A DNA stretch of 64,000 nt, taken from Bacteroidales bacterium. GTDB lineage: Bacteria; Bacteroidota; Bacteroidia; Bacteroidales; UBA932. The notes under the pieces are model-generated. The model was not told where the DNA came from, did no database searches, and worked only from the letters and a program-made list of their open reading frames with translations. The translations under genes were made by a program, and so were the position numbers. This document shows, in pieces, positions 16,245-25,309 of the stretch (positions are counted from its first letter, which is position 1; each line of letters starts with the position of its first letter). Where the stretch lies: assembly GCA_017442315.1 (NCBI GenBank), contig JAFRZX010000165.1, forward strand, positions 95,004 through 159,003. The letters are read 5' to 3'.

Positions 16245-17389
16245 TTTTTACGAAAGATATTTGCAATATATTTCTTGATTTTCCATGCCTTGTATCTCCA
16301 TCCAAGATCAGCCCACCTTTGAGCCACATGAACAAACCCTTTTTCTTGATATGCAGTTTCAAAACACTCCAGATCCTTATCAGGAACCGATGGCCGTACA
16401 AGATTCGGATTCTTCCTAAGAAGAAATTCCTTTGAGACGACTGCCTTTGCGGTTCTCAGATATGATGAAGCCCTGGAAAACAGCTTGCTACCCTTTTCAG
16501 TAAAGCATATCACCATTGAAACGCCTTTTCCGTCTGCTAGCTCAGGAACAATCTCCTCCACTCCCCAGAAATCAGCCATCGTCACATCAGCTTTCCTTTC
16601 GTTAATGTTGTAAGGACACCTGAAGCAGCTTCTGCGGAGCATTATATTCTTATAAAACAACAACCGCCATGTTTCCCTGAACTCCTTCCTGCCGGCATAG
16701 CTGAAGGATTCCCAATGAACCCTCCATCCCATGTCACCATCCCTGAAGGATACACCTGACGGCTTTGCTCTGCCGGACATCCATGTCACATAATCATTCC
16801 ATACTGCCGGAGACGGTACTCCATGACATATGAAATCTACAGTAAACAGATTTTCCTGAAGATGAGGTACAATAAAAGACCTGAGTCCGGCCACCTGACA
16901 AGGTGTACCCGTAAACATCACTGGAATTCCTTTCTGAAGGTCATTCCGGACAGAAGCAAAAATGCCTGTGAGATTGCTTTGCACATATTTGCTGCCTTTG
17001 AGACATTCACGTGAATGTATGTTATCAACCCTTATGTGCGATACAGAATAGTCATCCGTCAATGATGCCCCATATACGACACCCCCTTCAGCAAGTATGA
17101 CATCCGACAAGGCTGTGAACACCCCTCCACTCTGACTTCCCGCAAGCTTTTCATCATCCACATGCCGGGCTGCTATCACTTTCACCCTATCAGGAACGGG
17201 ATCCTTTGCCCGTTCTTGAATGAAATCACAAGTCCTGACACACAGACCACACTCTGTACACAGGGATTCATCCAACTGAGGATATGCAAATCCCATCCTG
17301 TCCTCCTTCATTGAAATGGCTCCATGCGGACAGACGGAGGCACATGCAGTGCAACCGCAGCAGCTGGATCTGTCGGTTATTCTGATCAT
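16241..17389 (-). CDS. Fe/S oxidoreductase of the coenzyme F420 hydrogenase/dehydrogenase beta-subunit family
   Basis: This 382-residue protein opens with two 4Fe-4S motifs (CCGCTACASVCP and CTECGLCVRTC, residues 10-50). A flavin-type domain follows, with GSKYVQSNL, PVMFTGTPCQVAGLR and FICHGVPSP. A late cysteine pair lies in RRSCFRCPYN. The family name is misleading because Bacteroidota are not known to make F420. It lies in a glycan operon between a flippase and a pyruvyl transferase, so a redox step in glycan modification is plausible but is inference. Both ends overlap neighbours by 4 bases. Confidence 0.85.
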   Translation of the reverse strand: MIRITDRSSCCGCTACASVCPHGAISMKEDRMGFAYPQLDESLCTECGLCVRTCDFIQERAKDPVPDRVKVIAARHVDDEKLAGSQSGGVFTALSDVILAEGGVVYGASLTDDYSVSHIRVDNIHSRECLKGSKYVQSNLTGIFASVRNDLQKGIPVMFTGTPCQVAGLRSFIVPHLQENLFTVDFICHGVPSPAVWNDYVTWMSGRAKPSGVSFRDGDMGWRVHWESFSYAGRKEFRETWRLLFYKNIMLRRSCFRCPYNINERKADVTMADFWGVEEIVPELADGKGVSMVICFTEKGSKLFSRASSYLRTAKAVVSKEFLLRKNPNLVRPSVPDKDLECFETAYQEKGFVHVAQRWADLGWRYKAWKIKKYIANIFRKK

Positions 17390-18909
17390 GACCTCATACG
17401 TTTAACCAGCATAGTCCATAACTCATGCCTTTCGACTCTGCTGCATCCGACCAGCAGTATGCTTGCACATGCTGACACAATACATACAGACACACTTGAA
17501 CACATCCCAATGAATCCTTCCTGCACAATACTTTCCACAAACCACGGAAGAGGCAATGCAACAAGTGTCACCGCAATGACATTGAAATACACTCTTCTGA
17601 GAAAATCCCTTACCGGCAATGAAATCATCTTCTTCAGCATGAGCAGACGGGCAGCAAGACACATCTGGGAGACTACAATTGCCACCACAACAGTCATTTC
17701 AGGCGGAGCACCTGCCTTCAGAAGAAGATACGAAACAGGAAAATTGAGGAACTGAAGTCCACCAACAATAATCTGATAATTACGTATATTTCCGGTAGCA
17801 AGCATTGCTGTCACAAGAGGATGCGAAACAGATTCACTTAGAGCCAGCACCATAAAAAGTCCTGCAAACAGAGCAGTATGATCCGGCACATCCTTCAGCC
17901 ATATCCCCAGCAGATATTCGATATTGAATATGATAGGCAGTACAAGCACAAACAGCAGGTAATATGACATTCTGGAAGCCTTGCGAACAAGAGAAAACAT
18001 GAATTCATGCTCACCTGAAGCATATGATTTGGTAATCTGAGGATTTACTGCAGTCATGAAATTTGTCACAAAATTCTGTACCGTACCACTCAGCTGGTAA
18101 GCCATTCCCCTCGCGGCATTCACAGCCGGGCCGGAAAACATGTTGACAAGAATATTTCCTCCATGATCTCTAAGCACTCCGGACGCAACTCCGATGAAAT
18201 TCCAGCCGGCAAATGAGAACATCTCCCTCATCAATCCCTTTTCAAATACGAAGCGATAACGGCATTCCTTAAAATTCACTCTGCAATATATCCAGTAGGC
18301 AGTGCGTACAACAAGAACAGTACATGCCATAAGGGCCGCATAAAAAACCAGTCTGTCATATTCCGAGTGCGCGATGAGCAGCGCCACCATAAGTCTCAAC
18401 AATCCGTCCAGGATACCGATATATGCATATGCAGACATACGCTCATGAGCCGTAATGGAAGCAAGCTGAGGCACACTCATCAGATTGATGACAAATGAAA
18501 GTACGGAAAAATGTAACACCCGTCTTGCAGCAGGGATCCGTGACGGGTCGATGGTCATCTCATTATCAATGAACCATAATCCTGCAGGTTCGGCAAGAAT
18601 GACTACGATTACAGACAGAATCATCTGAATGGTAACCGCCGTACTGTAGACCTTGTCAAGTCTCGCCGCAGATCCTTTTCCCATCTCGAACGTGATGAAC
18701 CTGGAAACAGCAGAATTAAGGGCTCCGGATATGACGGTGAACATCGCAACAACACCTCCGATCACATTGTATATACCGAAGTTTTCCTCTCCCAAAGCTT
18801 CCAGGACCACTCTAGATGTATACAAGCCGACTATCATGAGAAAGAACATCCTGATATAAAGCATCATGGTGTTCCTTGCTATTCTTCGATTTCTGTCACG
18901 CTGATTCAT
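17386..18909 (-). CDS. Oligosaccharide flippase, Wzx/MATE-like polysaccharide exporter
   Basis: I chose the start at 18909 (MNQRDRNRRI), giving 507 residues. A TAAATTTG box at 18942-18949 makes upstream in-frame starts unlikely. There are about 12-14 membrane helices, beginning with MMLYIRMFFLMIVGLYTSR, and the segment EALGEENFGIYNVIGG matches Bacteroidota O-antigen/capsule flippases. It should move lipid-linked glycan units across the inner membrane. It is the first gene of a five-gene operon with an Fe/S protein, pyruvyl transferase and two GT2 enzymes. No polymerase or ligase is in the window. Confidence 0.87.
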   Translation of the reverse strand: MNQRDRNRRIARNTMMLYIRMFFLMIVGLYTSRVVLEALGEENFGIYNVIGGVVAMFTVISGALNSAVSRFITFEMGKGSAARLDKVYSTAVTIQMILSVIVVILAEPAGLWFIDNEMTIDPSRIPAARRVLHFSVLSFVINLMSVPQLASITAHERMSAYAYIGILDGLLRLMVALLIAHSEYDRLVFYAALMACTVLVVRTAYWIYCRVNFKECRYRFVFEKGLMREMFSFAGWNFIGVASGVLRDHGGNILVNMFSGPAVNAARGMAYQLSGTVQNFVTNFMTAVNPQITKSYASGEHEFMFSLVRKASRMSYYLLFVLVLPIIFNIEYLLGIWLKDVPDHTALFAGLFMVLALSESVSHPLVTAMLATGNIRNYQIIVGGLQFLNFPVSYLLLKAGAPPEMTVVVAIVVSQMCLAARLLMLKKMISLPVRDFLRRVYFNVIAVTLVALPLPWFVESIVQEGFIGMCSSVSVCIVSACASILLVGCSRVERHELWTMLVKRMRS

Positions 18910-18941
18910 CCCGTCTCTAATACTCTCATTGATACAGAAAG

Positions 18942-18949
18942 CAAATTTA
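18942..18949 (-). promoter_or_regulatory. -7 promoter box (TAAATTTG) of the surface-glycan operon
   Basis: This minus-strand box lies 33 bases from the flippase start at 18909 and settles that start. Confidence 0.6.
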
Positions 18950-19027
18950 ACAATTATTATCATATTACCCGCAACTGAACCCCAATCTTTCCTTCGGAAG
19001 ATATAAGTTGTGGGAACATGTGACATT

Positions 19028-19035
19028 TATATTTG
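19028..19035 (+). promoter_or_regulatory. -7 promoter box (TATATTTG) of the Dabb gene
   Basis: A perfect TAnnTTTG match that would give a leader of about 105 bases, which contains two inverted repeats (19070-19086 and 19117-19131). A weaker candidate, TAAATTAG, lies at 19055-19062. Confidence 0.5.
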
Positions 19036-19069
19036 GCAAAGTCAATTATTGTTGCTAAATTAGTGGTCG

Positions 19070-19131
19070 GTTTGAAAAGTTCAAACGTATAACATTTTTT
19101 CGTGAAAAATTAAAACTGATTCTAAGAATCA
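19070..19131 (+). promoter_or_regulatory. Two short inverted repeats in the Dabb leader
   Basis: GTTTGAA-aag-TTCAAAC (19070-19086) and TGATTCT-a-AGAATCA (19117-19131) both have perfect 7-base arms. The second ends 16 bases before the ATG. They could be operators or RNA structures; no regulator is identified. Confidence 0.35.
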
Positions 19132-19147
19132 CTAAACACAAACAGAT

Positions 19148-19447
19148 ATGGTTAGATATTGCGTAATGTGGAAGTTCAAGCCATCAGATGGCAAGACTCC
19201 AAAGGAACTCGCTGAAGATGTCAAGGAAAAATATGAGTCCCTCCTGGGACTCGTGCCTGGTCTTACAAGCATCGAAGTAGGTATCAACAGAAACGAAGGC
19301 AAGACTTCTTATGATGCAGTGATGCTTGCAGATTTTGACAGTTGGGAAGCACTGGCAGCTTACAAGGCAGACACCATGAGGGACAACGTCATTGAATACG
19401 TGAAGACAATTGCAGAAGTCCGCGCAAAAGTTGAATATGAAAGATAG
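19148..19447 (+). CDS. Dabb (stress-responsive alpha/beta-barrel) domain protein
   Basis: The 99-residue protein is a single Dabb domain: VRYCVMWKFK, a helix around ELAEDVKEKYESLLGLVPGL, SIEVGINRNEG, YDAVMLADF, SWEALAAYKADTMRD and a final VKTIAEVRAKVEYE. These small proteins form dimeric ferredoxin-like barrels. Bacterial members are mostly uncharacterised, and no reaction can be assigned. It is a single gene with a long structured leader and a strong bidirectional terminator shared with the convergent TetR gene. Confidence 0.87.
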   Translation: MVRYCVMWKFKPSDGKTPKELAEDVKEKYESLLGLVPGLTSIEVGINRNEGKTSYDAVMLADFDSWEALAAYKADTMRDNVIEYVKTIAEVRAKVEYER

Positions 19448-19463
19448 GCCTGAAGCCTGAAAA

Positions 19464-19497
19464 TAAAAATCCTCCAGTTGGAGGATTTTTATTTTTT
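19464..19497. terminator. Bidirectional terminator between the Dabb and TetR genes
   Basis: AAAAATCCTCCA-gt-TGGAGGATTTTT is a perfect 12-base hairpin whose A/T flanks give a U-run in both directions. It overlaps the end of the TetR gene. Confidence 0.9.
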
Positions 19498-20109
19498 TAT
19501 GCCATTTATGATTATTGCCTTTATATCCTGACGTCTGTTATCTATATAAGCCTTGCGCAGATTGGAATCACACTCGCCGTTCGCAAATCCTTTCGGAGCC
19601 ACAATGAACGCAGATATAGTGAGTGACATTATATCAATGAGAAGGTCTATTGCCTTTATCTGCCTTATCTGTCCTGCAGCAATTTCTTCATCGACCATTT
19701 TTTCAAACCTCACGAAAGCCATTCTTCGGCTCTCGCTCCTGAGGAAGCGGTCCCTGAACTTATTCCACCTTCCAGGATTCATTATAAGTTCATTGACGAT
19801 AAAAGGGGCCAGTCTCTCATCAAGTTCAAGAATCCCGAAATAGAAATCAACAATATTGCAGATTCTATCAATAAAGTCAATGGACTCGTCTAAAGGAGCA
19901 TCCAGATATTCAACCACCTGCTCCATCTTCGGAGCGAAGACATCCCAAAACAGCTTTTCCTTGGTACGGAAATAATAATGGATTAGAGCTTGGTTGCAGC
20001 CGACAGTCTTAGCTATTTCAGTAGTGGACGTGCCACTGAACCCTTTTTCAAGAAAAAGTCGTTCTGCAACCCATAAGATTCGTTTTTCGATATTCTGATT
20101 CCGTTCCAT
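19489..20109 (-). CDS. TetR/AcrR-family transcriptional regulator
   Basis: I chose the start at 20109 (MERNQNIEKRIL), 206 residues; a TATATTTG box at 20130-20137 supports it. The N-terminal HTH is typical: ILWVAERLFLEKGFSGTSTTEIAKTVGCNQALIHYYFRTKEKLF, with the TetR recognition-helix motif ALIHYYFRTKE at residues 40-51. The remaining 150 residues are the variable ligand-binding helical domain. It is monocistronic; its target cannot be read, though the neighbouring YeiH exporter pair upstream on the same strand is a candidate. Confidence 0.9.
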   Translation of the reverse strand: MERNQNIEKRILWVAERLFLEKGFSGTSTTEIAKTVGCNQALIHYYFRTKEKLFWDVFAPKMEQVVEYLDAPLDESIDFIDRICNIVDFYFGILELDERLAPFIVNELIMNPGRWNKFRDRFLRSESRRMAFVRFEKMVDEEIAAGQIRQIKAIDLLIDIMSLTISAFIVAPKGFANGECDSNLRKAYIDNRRQDIKAIIINGIKK

Positions 20110-20129
20110 GTGTAATAAATGCTGAAAAG

Positions 20130-20137
20130 CAAATATA
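20130..20137 (-). promoter_or_regulatory. -7 promoter box (TATATTTG) of the TetR gene
   Basis: A perfect minus-strand match 21 bases from the start codon. It overlaps the 3' side of the gap after the 95-residue membrane protein gene. Confidence 0.6.
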
Positions 20138-20141
20138 GCAA

Positions 20142-20429
20142 TTATTTCCGACTTTTCATATCGATCCAAAGCCACAGACGCCACATAAGCCATCCCCACG
20201 CAATAAAAAGAGCGACATGCACCCATACAGGGACATTGGTCTGGTATGCATCATTTGGCAGGACTTCACTGAAATCAGGAATATCAACATAGTAATATGC
20301 ACCAACACCAAAATCATATCCATCGACCAGTCCCATATGATGCACTACTATATATGCAGCAGCAATAATCACAATCACCGCCATAATGACGGTGATTGCA
20401 TTTAACATCAGTTTCTTATTTAGTTTCAT
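20142..20429 (-). CDS. Small two-helix membrane protein of unknown function, YeiH partner candidate
   Basis: The 95-residue protein has one helix near the N-terminus (AITVIMAVIVIIAAAYIVV) and one near the C-terminus (VWVHVALFIAWGWLMWRLW). Between them is an acidic, aromatic loop (YYYVDIPDFSEVLPND). I do not recognise the family. The gene starts inside the last 14 bases of the YeiH-type exporter gene, so it is translationally coupled to it and may be an accessory subunit. Confidence 0.7.
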   Translation of the reverse strand: MKLNKKLMLNAITVIMAVIVIIAAAYIVVHHMGLVDGYDFGVGAYYYVDIPDFSEVLPNDAYQTNVPVWVHVALFIAWGWLMWRLWLWIDMKSRK

Positions 20430-21876
20430 CTGTCTCTGTTTCTGTTGTCATCTGCACTACCGGTACAGACTGCATGACAAGTTCCTTCTTTGCCTTGACC
20501 TTCTCTTCCTTGTCAGTAAATGTCTTGATATCCGGCATAGGGAAAAATCTTCCTGACAGAAGCAGCCATACAACGGCAAAGGTAAGGATTATGTTGAAGG
20601 TCTGACCCACAATGTAAAGCCAGAGGACCTTACCGCCCTGCATGCTTCGCGCAATCTTCTTGAAATTGGTATCAAGACCTATGGAAGTAAAGGCAAGGAC
20701 AAAAGCCCAATCCTTATATTGCCCCAAGACCTTGTTTATCGCTCCCGTTTTTTCTGCACCTACGGCAGGAACAAAAATAACGGACGCTACGATGGAGGCT
20801 ACCATGAACCCAATGATGAATTTAGGGAAACGTGTCCATATTTCACTGGCTCCAACTTCTGACTTTCCGGTCTTGTCAACCTTCTTTGCAAAGAAGATGG
20901 CAACAAAGAATGCGATGAATCCGATGAGAATGTTCTGAATCATCTTGACAAGTGAGGCAACCTGCTCTGCTTCAGGTCCCAATGCACTTCCGGCCAGCAC
21001 GACTGCGCCTGTTGAATCCACTGTTCCACCGATAAGGGCACCTCCCATGATCTGTCCAAGTCCGCACCACTGGATTATCATCGGTTCAAAAACCATCATT
21101 ATGATGGTGAATATGATAGATATCGAGATTGCAACGGAGAGGTCTTCCTTCTTGGCTCCTGATGCGGCTCCCGTAGCGATGGCAGCAGAAGTTCCGCACA
21201 CAGATGTGGCTGCCGCTACAGTCATCAGCAGAGGCTTGTTACGAATCTTCAGTATCCTGTTTCCAAACCACCACATGAAGATTATGACAATCGGAGTAAC
21301 ACCCCAAGCGATTCCCAGGCCATAAAGTCCGAACTTTGCAATATTGGAAAACAACACTGAAAAACCGAATACGACAAGACCTGTCTTGATATAGAATTCT
21401 GTTCTGATAGCAGGTTTGAGCCAGTTCGGAACACCGGCTGTATTAGCTATAAGAAGTCCTATCAACAACGCCCAGAAAGCCCATTCCAGATATCTTTTCA
21501 AGGTAAACTCGGCACTTACCATACGTACAACGACAGCAATGACGAACAATGCAATAAAAGCCGGTATGAACTTTTTAAGTTTCTCTCCCTGAAGCTTTAC
21601 TGCTGCACCGAACAATACACCGAGAATAACAACAGTCTTGAGGCACTTAGCCCAGAATGACCATGAGCCTAACTGCTGTATCAATGGCACGACCTTAGCC
21701 GCATCCTTTTCTCCAAGGGTCTCACCGACGGTCCATGTCTTGAAGCTCAAAGCAGAGAAATCGAACCATCCGGTAAGGACAGCAACGCATCCCAATGCAA
21801 TTACAATCGCTCCTATCCATACGGAAAGCCAGTCTTCCGTAGTATAGAGCTTGGAAAAATTACGTTTATCAGTCAT
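20416..21876 (-). CDS. YeiH-family putative sulfate/anion exporter, long form
   Basis: The 486-residue inner-membrane protein has about 12 helices. The PF03601-type core covers roughly residues 130-450 and includes FYIKTGLVVFGFSVLFSN, AAATSVCGTSAAIATGAA, GALIGGTVDSTGAVVLAG and FVLAFTSIGLDTNFK. YeiH proteins are usually near 340 residues; the extra length is an N-terminal membrane extension of about 130 residues and a charged tail ending in TETETDETK. Anion export, possibly of sulfate or sulfonate-derived anions, is the family annotation and not proven. The 95-residue protein gene overlaps its end by 14 bases. Confidence 0.85.
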   Translation of the reverse strand: MTDKRNFSKLYTTEDWLSVWIGAIVIALGCVAVLTGWFDFSALSFKTWTVGETLGEKDAAKVVPLIQQLGSWSFWAKCLKTVVILGVLFGAAVKLQGEKLKKFIPAFIALFVIAVVVRMVSAEFTLKRYLEWAFWALLIGLLIANTAGVPNWLKPAIRTEFYIKTGLVVFGFSVLFSNIAKFGLYGLGIAWGVTPIVIIFMWWFGNRILKIRNKPLLMTVAAATSVCGTSAAIATGAASGAKKEDLSVAISISIIFTIIMMVFEPMIIQWCGLGQIMGGALIGGTVDSTGAVVLAGSALGPEAEQVASLVKMIQNILIGFIAFFVAIFFAKKVDKTGKSEVGASEIWTRFPKFIIGFMVASIVASVIFVPAVGAEKTGAINKVLGQYKDWAFVLAFTSIGLDTNFKKIARSMQGGKVLWLYIVGQTFNIILTFAVVWLLLSGRFFPMPDIKTFTDKEEKVKAKKELVMQSVPVVQMTTETETDETK

Positions 21877-21983
21877 ATAAGGTAGGTTTTAGTATTTGTC
21901 TGACGATCATGAACCTGTTCAAACAGATTCTTAATAAGCTATTAAATAATATGCAAAATAAACTATACTTTATCTAAAAAACA

Positions 21984-22012
21984 AGCCATCGGCAGAAATT
22001 CTGCCGATGGCT
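21984..22012 (-). terminator. Rho-independent terminator of trpS
   Basis: AGCCATCGGCAGA-aat-TCTGCCGATGGCT is a perfect 13-base hairpin followed on the minus strand by TTGTTTTTTAG. It begins about 20 bases past the trpS stop. Confidence 0.93.
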
Positions 22013-22033
22013 GCAGCTCTAAGAATATGACTG

Positions 22034-23152
22034 TCAGTCCTGATACTTCCTTGTATGCTCCGCTATGAGGTCTGCATCATCGAAATAGTCAATACGCATT
22101 GCCTTACGCACATCGGCTAATGTTCTGGCTGCCTCGGCACGGGCTGTTTCCGAACCTTTGCGAAGAATCTCATACACCAAAGGAATATTCTTCTGATATT
22201 GCGCTCTCCTTTCCCGGATAGGCTGAAGGATATCCTCCATTATACTATAAAGGAATTTCTTGCATGTTCCGTCACCAAGGCCTCCTCTGCGATAATGATC
22301 CTTCATTTCATCAAGGTTTGCATATTCCGGAAGGAAGCGGGCAAAGTGTTCCTCAGTACTGAAGGCATCAAGATATGTAAACACCACATTACCTTCCACA
22401 TGACCCGGATCAGTTATCTGAAGGTGCTGCGGATCAGTGAACATGCTGTTGACCTTCTTCTTGATTTCCTTTGAAGTATCTGACAGGTATATGCAGTTTC
22501 CCAACGACTTACTCATCTTGGCCTTGCCGTCAGTGCCGGGCAGTCTGCAGCATACAGCATTTTCCGGCAGAAGCATTTCCGGTGTTACAAGTGTTTCACC
22601 ATAAACCGAGTTGAACTTATGCACTATTTCACGGGTCTGCTCGATCATTGGAGCCTGGTCCACACCGACAGGAACTGTTGTGGCACGGAATGCAGTAATG
22701 TCAGAAGCCTGACTTATAGGATATGTAAAGAATCCCACAGGTATGCCTTTTCTACTCTGCACCTCGTCATCTTCACAGTCAGAAAAGCCTCTGAGCTGGA
22801 TTTCCTGCTTTACGGTAGGATTTCTCTGAAGTCGTTGAACTGTCACAAGATTCATATAATAGAATGCAAGTTCGCAAAGTTCTGGTACCTGGGACTGGAT
22901 GAAGATTGTAACCTTTTCGGGATCAAGACCTGCTGAAAGATAATCCAGAGCAACTTCTATAATGTTCTGTCGTATCTTTTCCGGATTATCGGCATTATCG
23001 GTGAGTGCCTGAGCATCTGCAATCATTATGAATATCTTTTCAAACTCACCGCTGTTCTGAAGTTCAACCCTGCGTCGAAGCGAACCGACATAATGTCCAA
23101 GATGAAGCTTACCGGTAGGACGGTCACCTGTTAAAATAATCTTTCCCATCAC
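22034..23152 (-). CDS. trpS: Tryptophan--tRNA ligase
   Basis: The 372-residue class I synthetase has [17 protein letters not shown] at residues 8-24 (TGxLHLGH, the HIGH motif) and [11 protein letters not shown] near residue 210 (the KMSKS motif). It is longer than E. coli TrpS (334 residues) and of the TrpRS II-like form with an insert before KMSKS. It charges tRNA-Trp in the cytoplasm. Only 20 bases separate it from the GH84 gene upstream, so it may be read from that promoter; no separate TAnnTTTG box is seen in the gap. Confidence 0.95.
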   Translation of the reverse strand: MMGKIILTGDRPTGKLHLGHYVGSLRRRVELQNSGEFEKIFIMIADAQALTDNADNPEKIRQNIIEVALDYLSAGLDPEKVTIFIQSQVPELCELAFYYMNLVTVQRLQRNPTVKQEIQLRGFSDCEDDEVQSRKGIPVGFFTYPISQASDITAFRATTVPVGVDQAPMIEQTREIVHKFNSVYGETLVTPEMLLPENAVCCRLPGTDGKAKMSKSLGNCIYLSDTSKEIKKKVNSMFTDPQHLQITDPGHVEGNVVFTYLDAFSTEEHFARFLPEYANLDEMKDHYRRGGLGDGTCKKFLYSIMEDILQPIRERRAQYQKNIPLVYEILRKGSETARAEAARTLADVRKAMRIDYFDDADLIAEHTRKYQD

Positions 23153-23172
23153 AATATCTTATTATATGTTTT

Positions 23173-25272
23173 CTAATTCGTAAAAATGACTTCAAATATA
23201 TCCGCCTCACCAAGAATGTCTGCAATTACAGCACCATCCTTAATGTCCATTGAGACGAAAGCTCCATCAGGAACAATCTCGACAATGAGTGAGCCATCGC
23301 TGCCCAGCTGCCTGACGACGGTATTTTCCACAGGAGCAGACTTGAACAGGACAACGCATCTTTCCGCATCAGCCGGAATCTGATACTCCGCCTTTCCCTT
23401 AAGTTTCATAAATATTGAAGTATCAGGCCGTAAGAATGCTTTTCCAGACAATTCTTCATAGAAAGCCGCTGCCATATCATTCATGAGATTCTCGTAAAAA
23501 GGCTGAAGCTTCTGTGTTCCTGACTTGTGTGCATTGTAAGCCTGACGGTCAGCATCAGTCATAAGATTACAAACATATGAGTTCCAGAATGCCTTATGGT
23601 CTCCCTCACGTAAAATCTTCAGACACTCCAGAGCCTTACGTCCCCGTAAGCCTAGTTTACCGAATTCCACAAGCCACGGTCTGAGTTCTTCCAGAAGCAT
23701 CTTATTGGAACAACGGGCCATGACATCTGGCACGGTTTCAATCCTCTTGAATTCCTCCAGCATAGCTGCATACTTTTCATCACTGTATGATTCTACAGTG
23801 AAAGTCTCCGTTTCCCATGACTCCACACGGCGATATCCTGTCTCGGTATCACAAGAATGTATCGCAAATGTCCTGTATGCGTCCTTCACCTCTGGAGCAA
23901 GTTCCTCCAGTCCTCTTTCCCAATTGTCGATAGGATTGTAAGCACCAACGTTCCATGTATAGTCCGCAACTCCATATAAAGCCAGCTTAGAGGCTTCACC
24001 ATGTTCCATAGGATTGCTGACAAAACCTGCAAGATCTTCTGAAGTCATCGTACCATCCAATCCATAGACCGGGCCCTGCATGAGTATATGACGTGCATAA
24101 TCCGTCACCGGATAGTTCCACCAATAGAATCCAGGTCTCCTGATCCTGTCGTTTACCCATGTCATAGTCTCCTTTGTAAGATCACTGCAAACGAAATCTC
24201 CAGTCCATAATATCTTCACAGAAGGATCCATAGTACGCCCGTAGATACTGAGGCTGCCTTCTGGAGACGGATCTGCCCATAGTTTTGAATAGTCTGTAGG
24301 ACACAATATAAGAGGCTTTACATCCTTCTTTATGGAAATGAAATCTGCATTCAGTCTGTTCACAAGATCGACTTGTCTTACAGGGTCTGTCCCCTCACCG
24401 CTTATATCATCAAAAAACAAGGCAAAAGAACGGACTCCAAGGTAATACATCAATATAAACTTGTTCAGAAGGAACTTATAGTCTTCTTCATTCCACTTTA
24501 TGTCTTTGCCTGGATGAATGGCCCATATGAAATCTACCCTATTGCGTTTGCAGGCCGCCACAAGCTCCTTTATCTCAGATGCCTGCTTTTCAGGATACGG
24601 GAAACGCCATGACGGACTGCTGTGATACGGATCATCCTTCGGTCCATAAATATAGCAGTTCATCTTGTTCCTGCCATAAAAATCTATAAGGGAAAGACGT
24701 ACCTGATGGGACCAAGGTTCACCGTAAAATCCTTCCACCACACCCCTGTACCTGAGGTCCGGCCAATCCGAAACGGATACAAAAGGCAGTTTTCCTCCGG
24801 CACATGCAGGACTTTCGACAAGCTGACGAAGAGTCTGTATGCCATAGAACGCCCCCTGCTCATCGTATCCTGCAATCATTATCGCTCTGGCAGTGACATT
24901 AAGCACATAAGCACCTGGCAACTTCTCTACATTATGTTTCTCAGCTGCTTTCGAGCCATAATCCACAATAAGCTTAAGGCCTTTTTCAACTTTCGGAACA
25001 AAATCAAGGTCAGCACGGAACTTCCCCTTGACATCTACAAACACAATCCCTTTGGAAATATCCACATAGCCCTCATCCATGAAAGCTATGTGCTGAGGTA
25101 CGGGATTTAAAACAATCCCTCTGTTGGTCAACCTCTCTCCCGAAATGGATTTTATATTCTGAGATTCAGATCTTTGCAATAAAAGGTCAAATTCATCGTC
25201 CTGCGCATTCATGACCAAAGTCATAGGAAATACGGCAATCAGCATGGCAAGAATTCGAGTCATTAGGGACAT
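23173..25272 (-). CDS. GH84 beta-N-acetylglucosaminidase (O-GlcNAcase-like), secreted
   Basis: The start at 25272 (MSLMTRILAMLIAVF) gives 699 residues with a signal peptide; a TATCTTTG box at 25302-25309 rules out upstream starts. An N-terminal GH20b-like domain (about 55-170) is followed by the GH84 barrel starting RYRGVVEGFYGEPWSHQ. The catalytic pair is Asp288-Asp289 in LFFDDISGEG, and NxCYIYGPKDDPYH matches the substrate-binding loop of the Bacteroides enzyme. A C-terminal helical bundle and beta domain follow. Substrate-assisted removal of terminal GlcNAc from glycoproteins or hyaluronan-type glycans is expected, in the periplasm or at the surface. Confidence 0.95.
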   Translation of the reverse strand: MSLMTRILAMLIAVFPMTLVMNAQDDEFDLLLQRSESQNIKSISGERLTNRGIVLNPVPQHIAFMDEGYVDISKGIVFVDVKGKFRADLDFVPKVEKGLKLIVDYGSKAAEKHNVEKLPGAYVLNVTARAIMIAGYDEQGAFYGIQTLRQLVESPACAGGKLPFVSVSDWPDLRYRGVVEGFYGEPWSHQVRLSLIDFYGRNKMNCYIYGPKDDPYHSSPSWRFPYPEKQASEIKELVAACKRNRVDFIWAIHPGKDIKWNEEDYKFLLNKFILMYYLGVRSFALFFDDISGEGTDPVRQVDLVNRLNADFISIKKDVKPLILCPTDYSKLWADPSPEGSLSIYGRTMDPSVKILWTGDFVCSDLTKETMTWVNDRIRRPGFYWWNYPVTDYARHILMQGPVYGLDGTMTSEDLAGFVSNPMEHGEASKLALYGVADYTWNVGAYNPIDNWERGLEELAPEVKDAYRTFAIHSCDTETGYRRVESWETETFTVESYSDEKYAAMLEEFKRIETVPDVMARCSNKMLLEELRPWLVEFGKLGLRGRKALECLKILREGDHKAFWNSYVCNLMTDADRQAYNAHKSGTQKLQPFYENLMNDMAAAFYEELSGKAFLRPDTSIFMKLKGKAEYQIPADAERCVVLFKSAPVENTVVRQLGSDGSLIVEIVPDGAFVSMDIKDGAVIADILGEADIFEVIFTN

Positions 25273-25301
25273 ATCTATCAATAATGGTTGGTATATCATT
25301 A

Positions 25302-25309
25302 CAAAGATA
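25302..25309 (-). promoter_or_regulatory. -7 promoter box (TATCTTTG) of the GH84-trpS unit
   Basis: On the minus strand the context is AAACAGTTTCTTATCTTTG, followed by TAA. It shares GTTTCTTATCTTTGTAA with the ftsE promoter at 54331-54346. See findings. Confidence 0.65.

Noticed and set aside
16241-17389. F420-dependent hydrogenase or methanogenesis-type gene
   Set aside because: Only the beta-subunit-like Fe/S protein occurs, embedded in a glycan operon, in a lineage not known to make F420.
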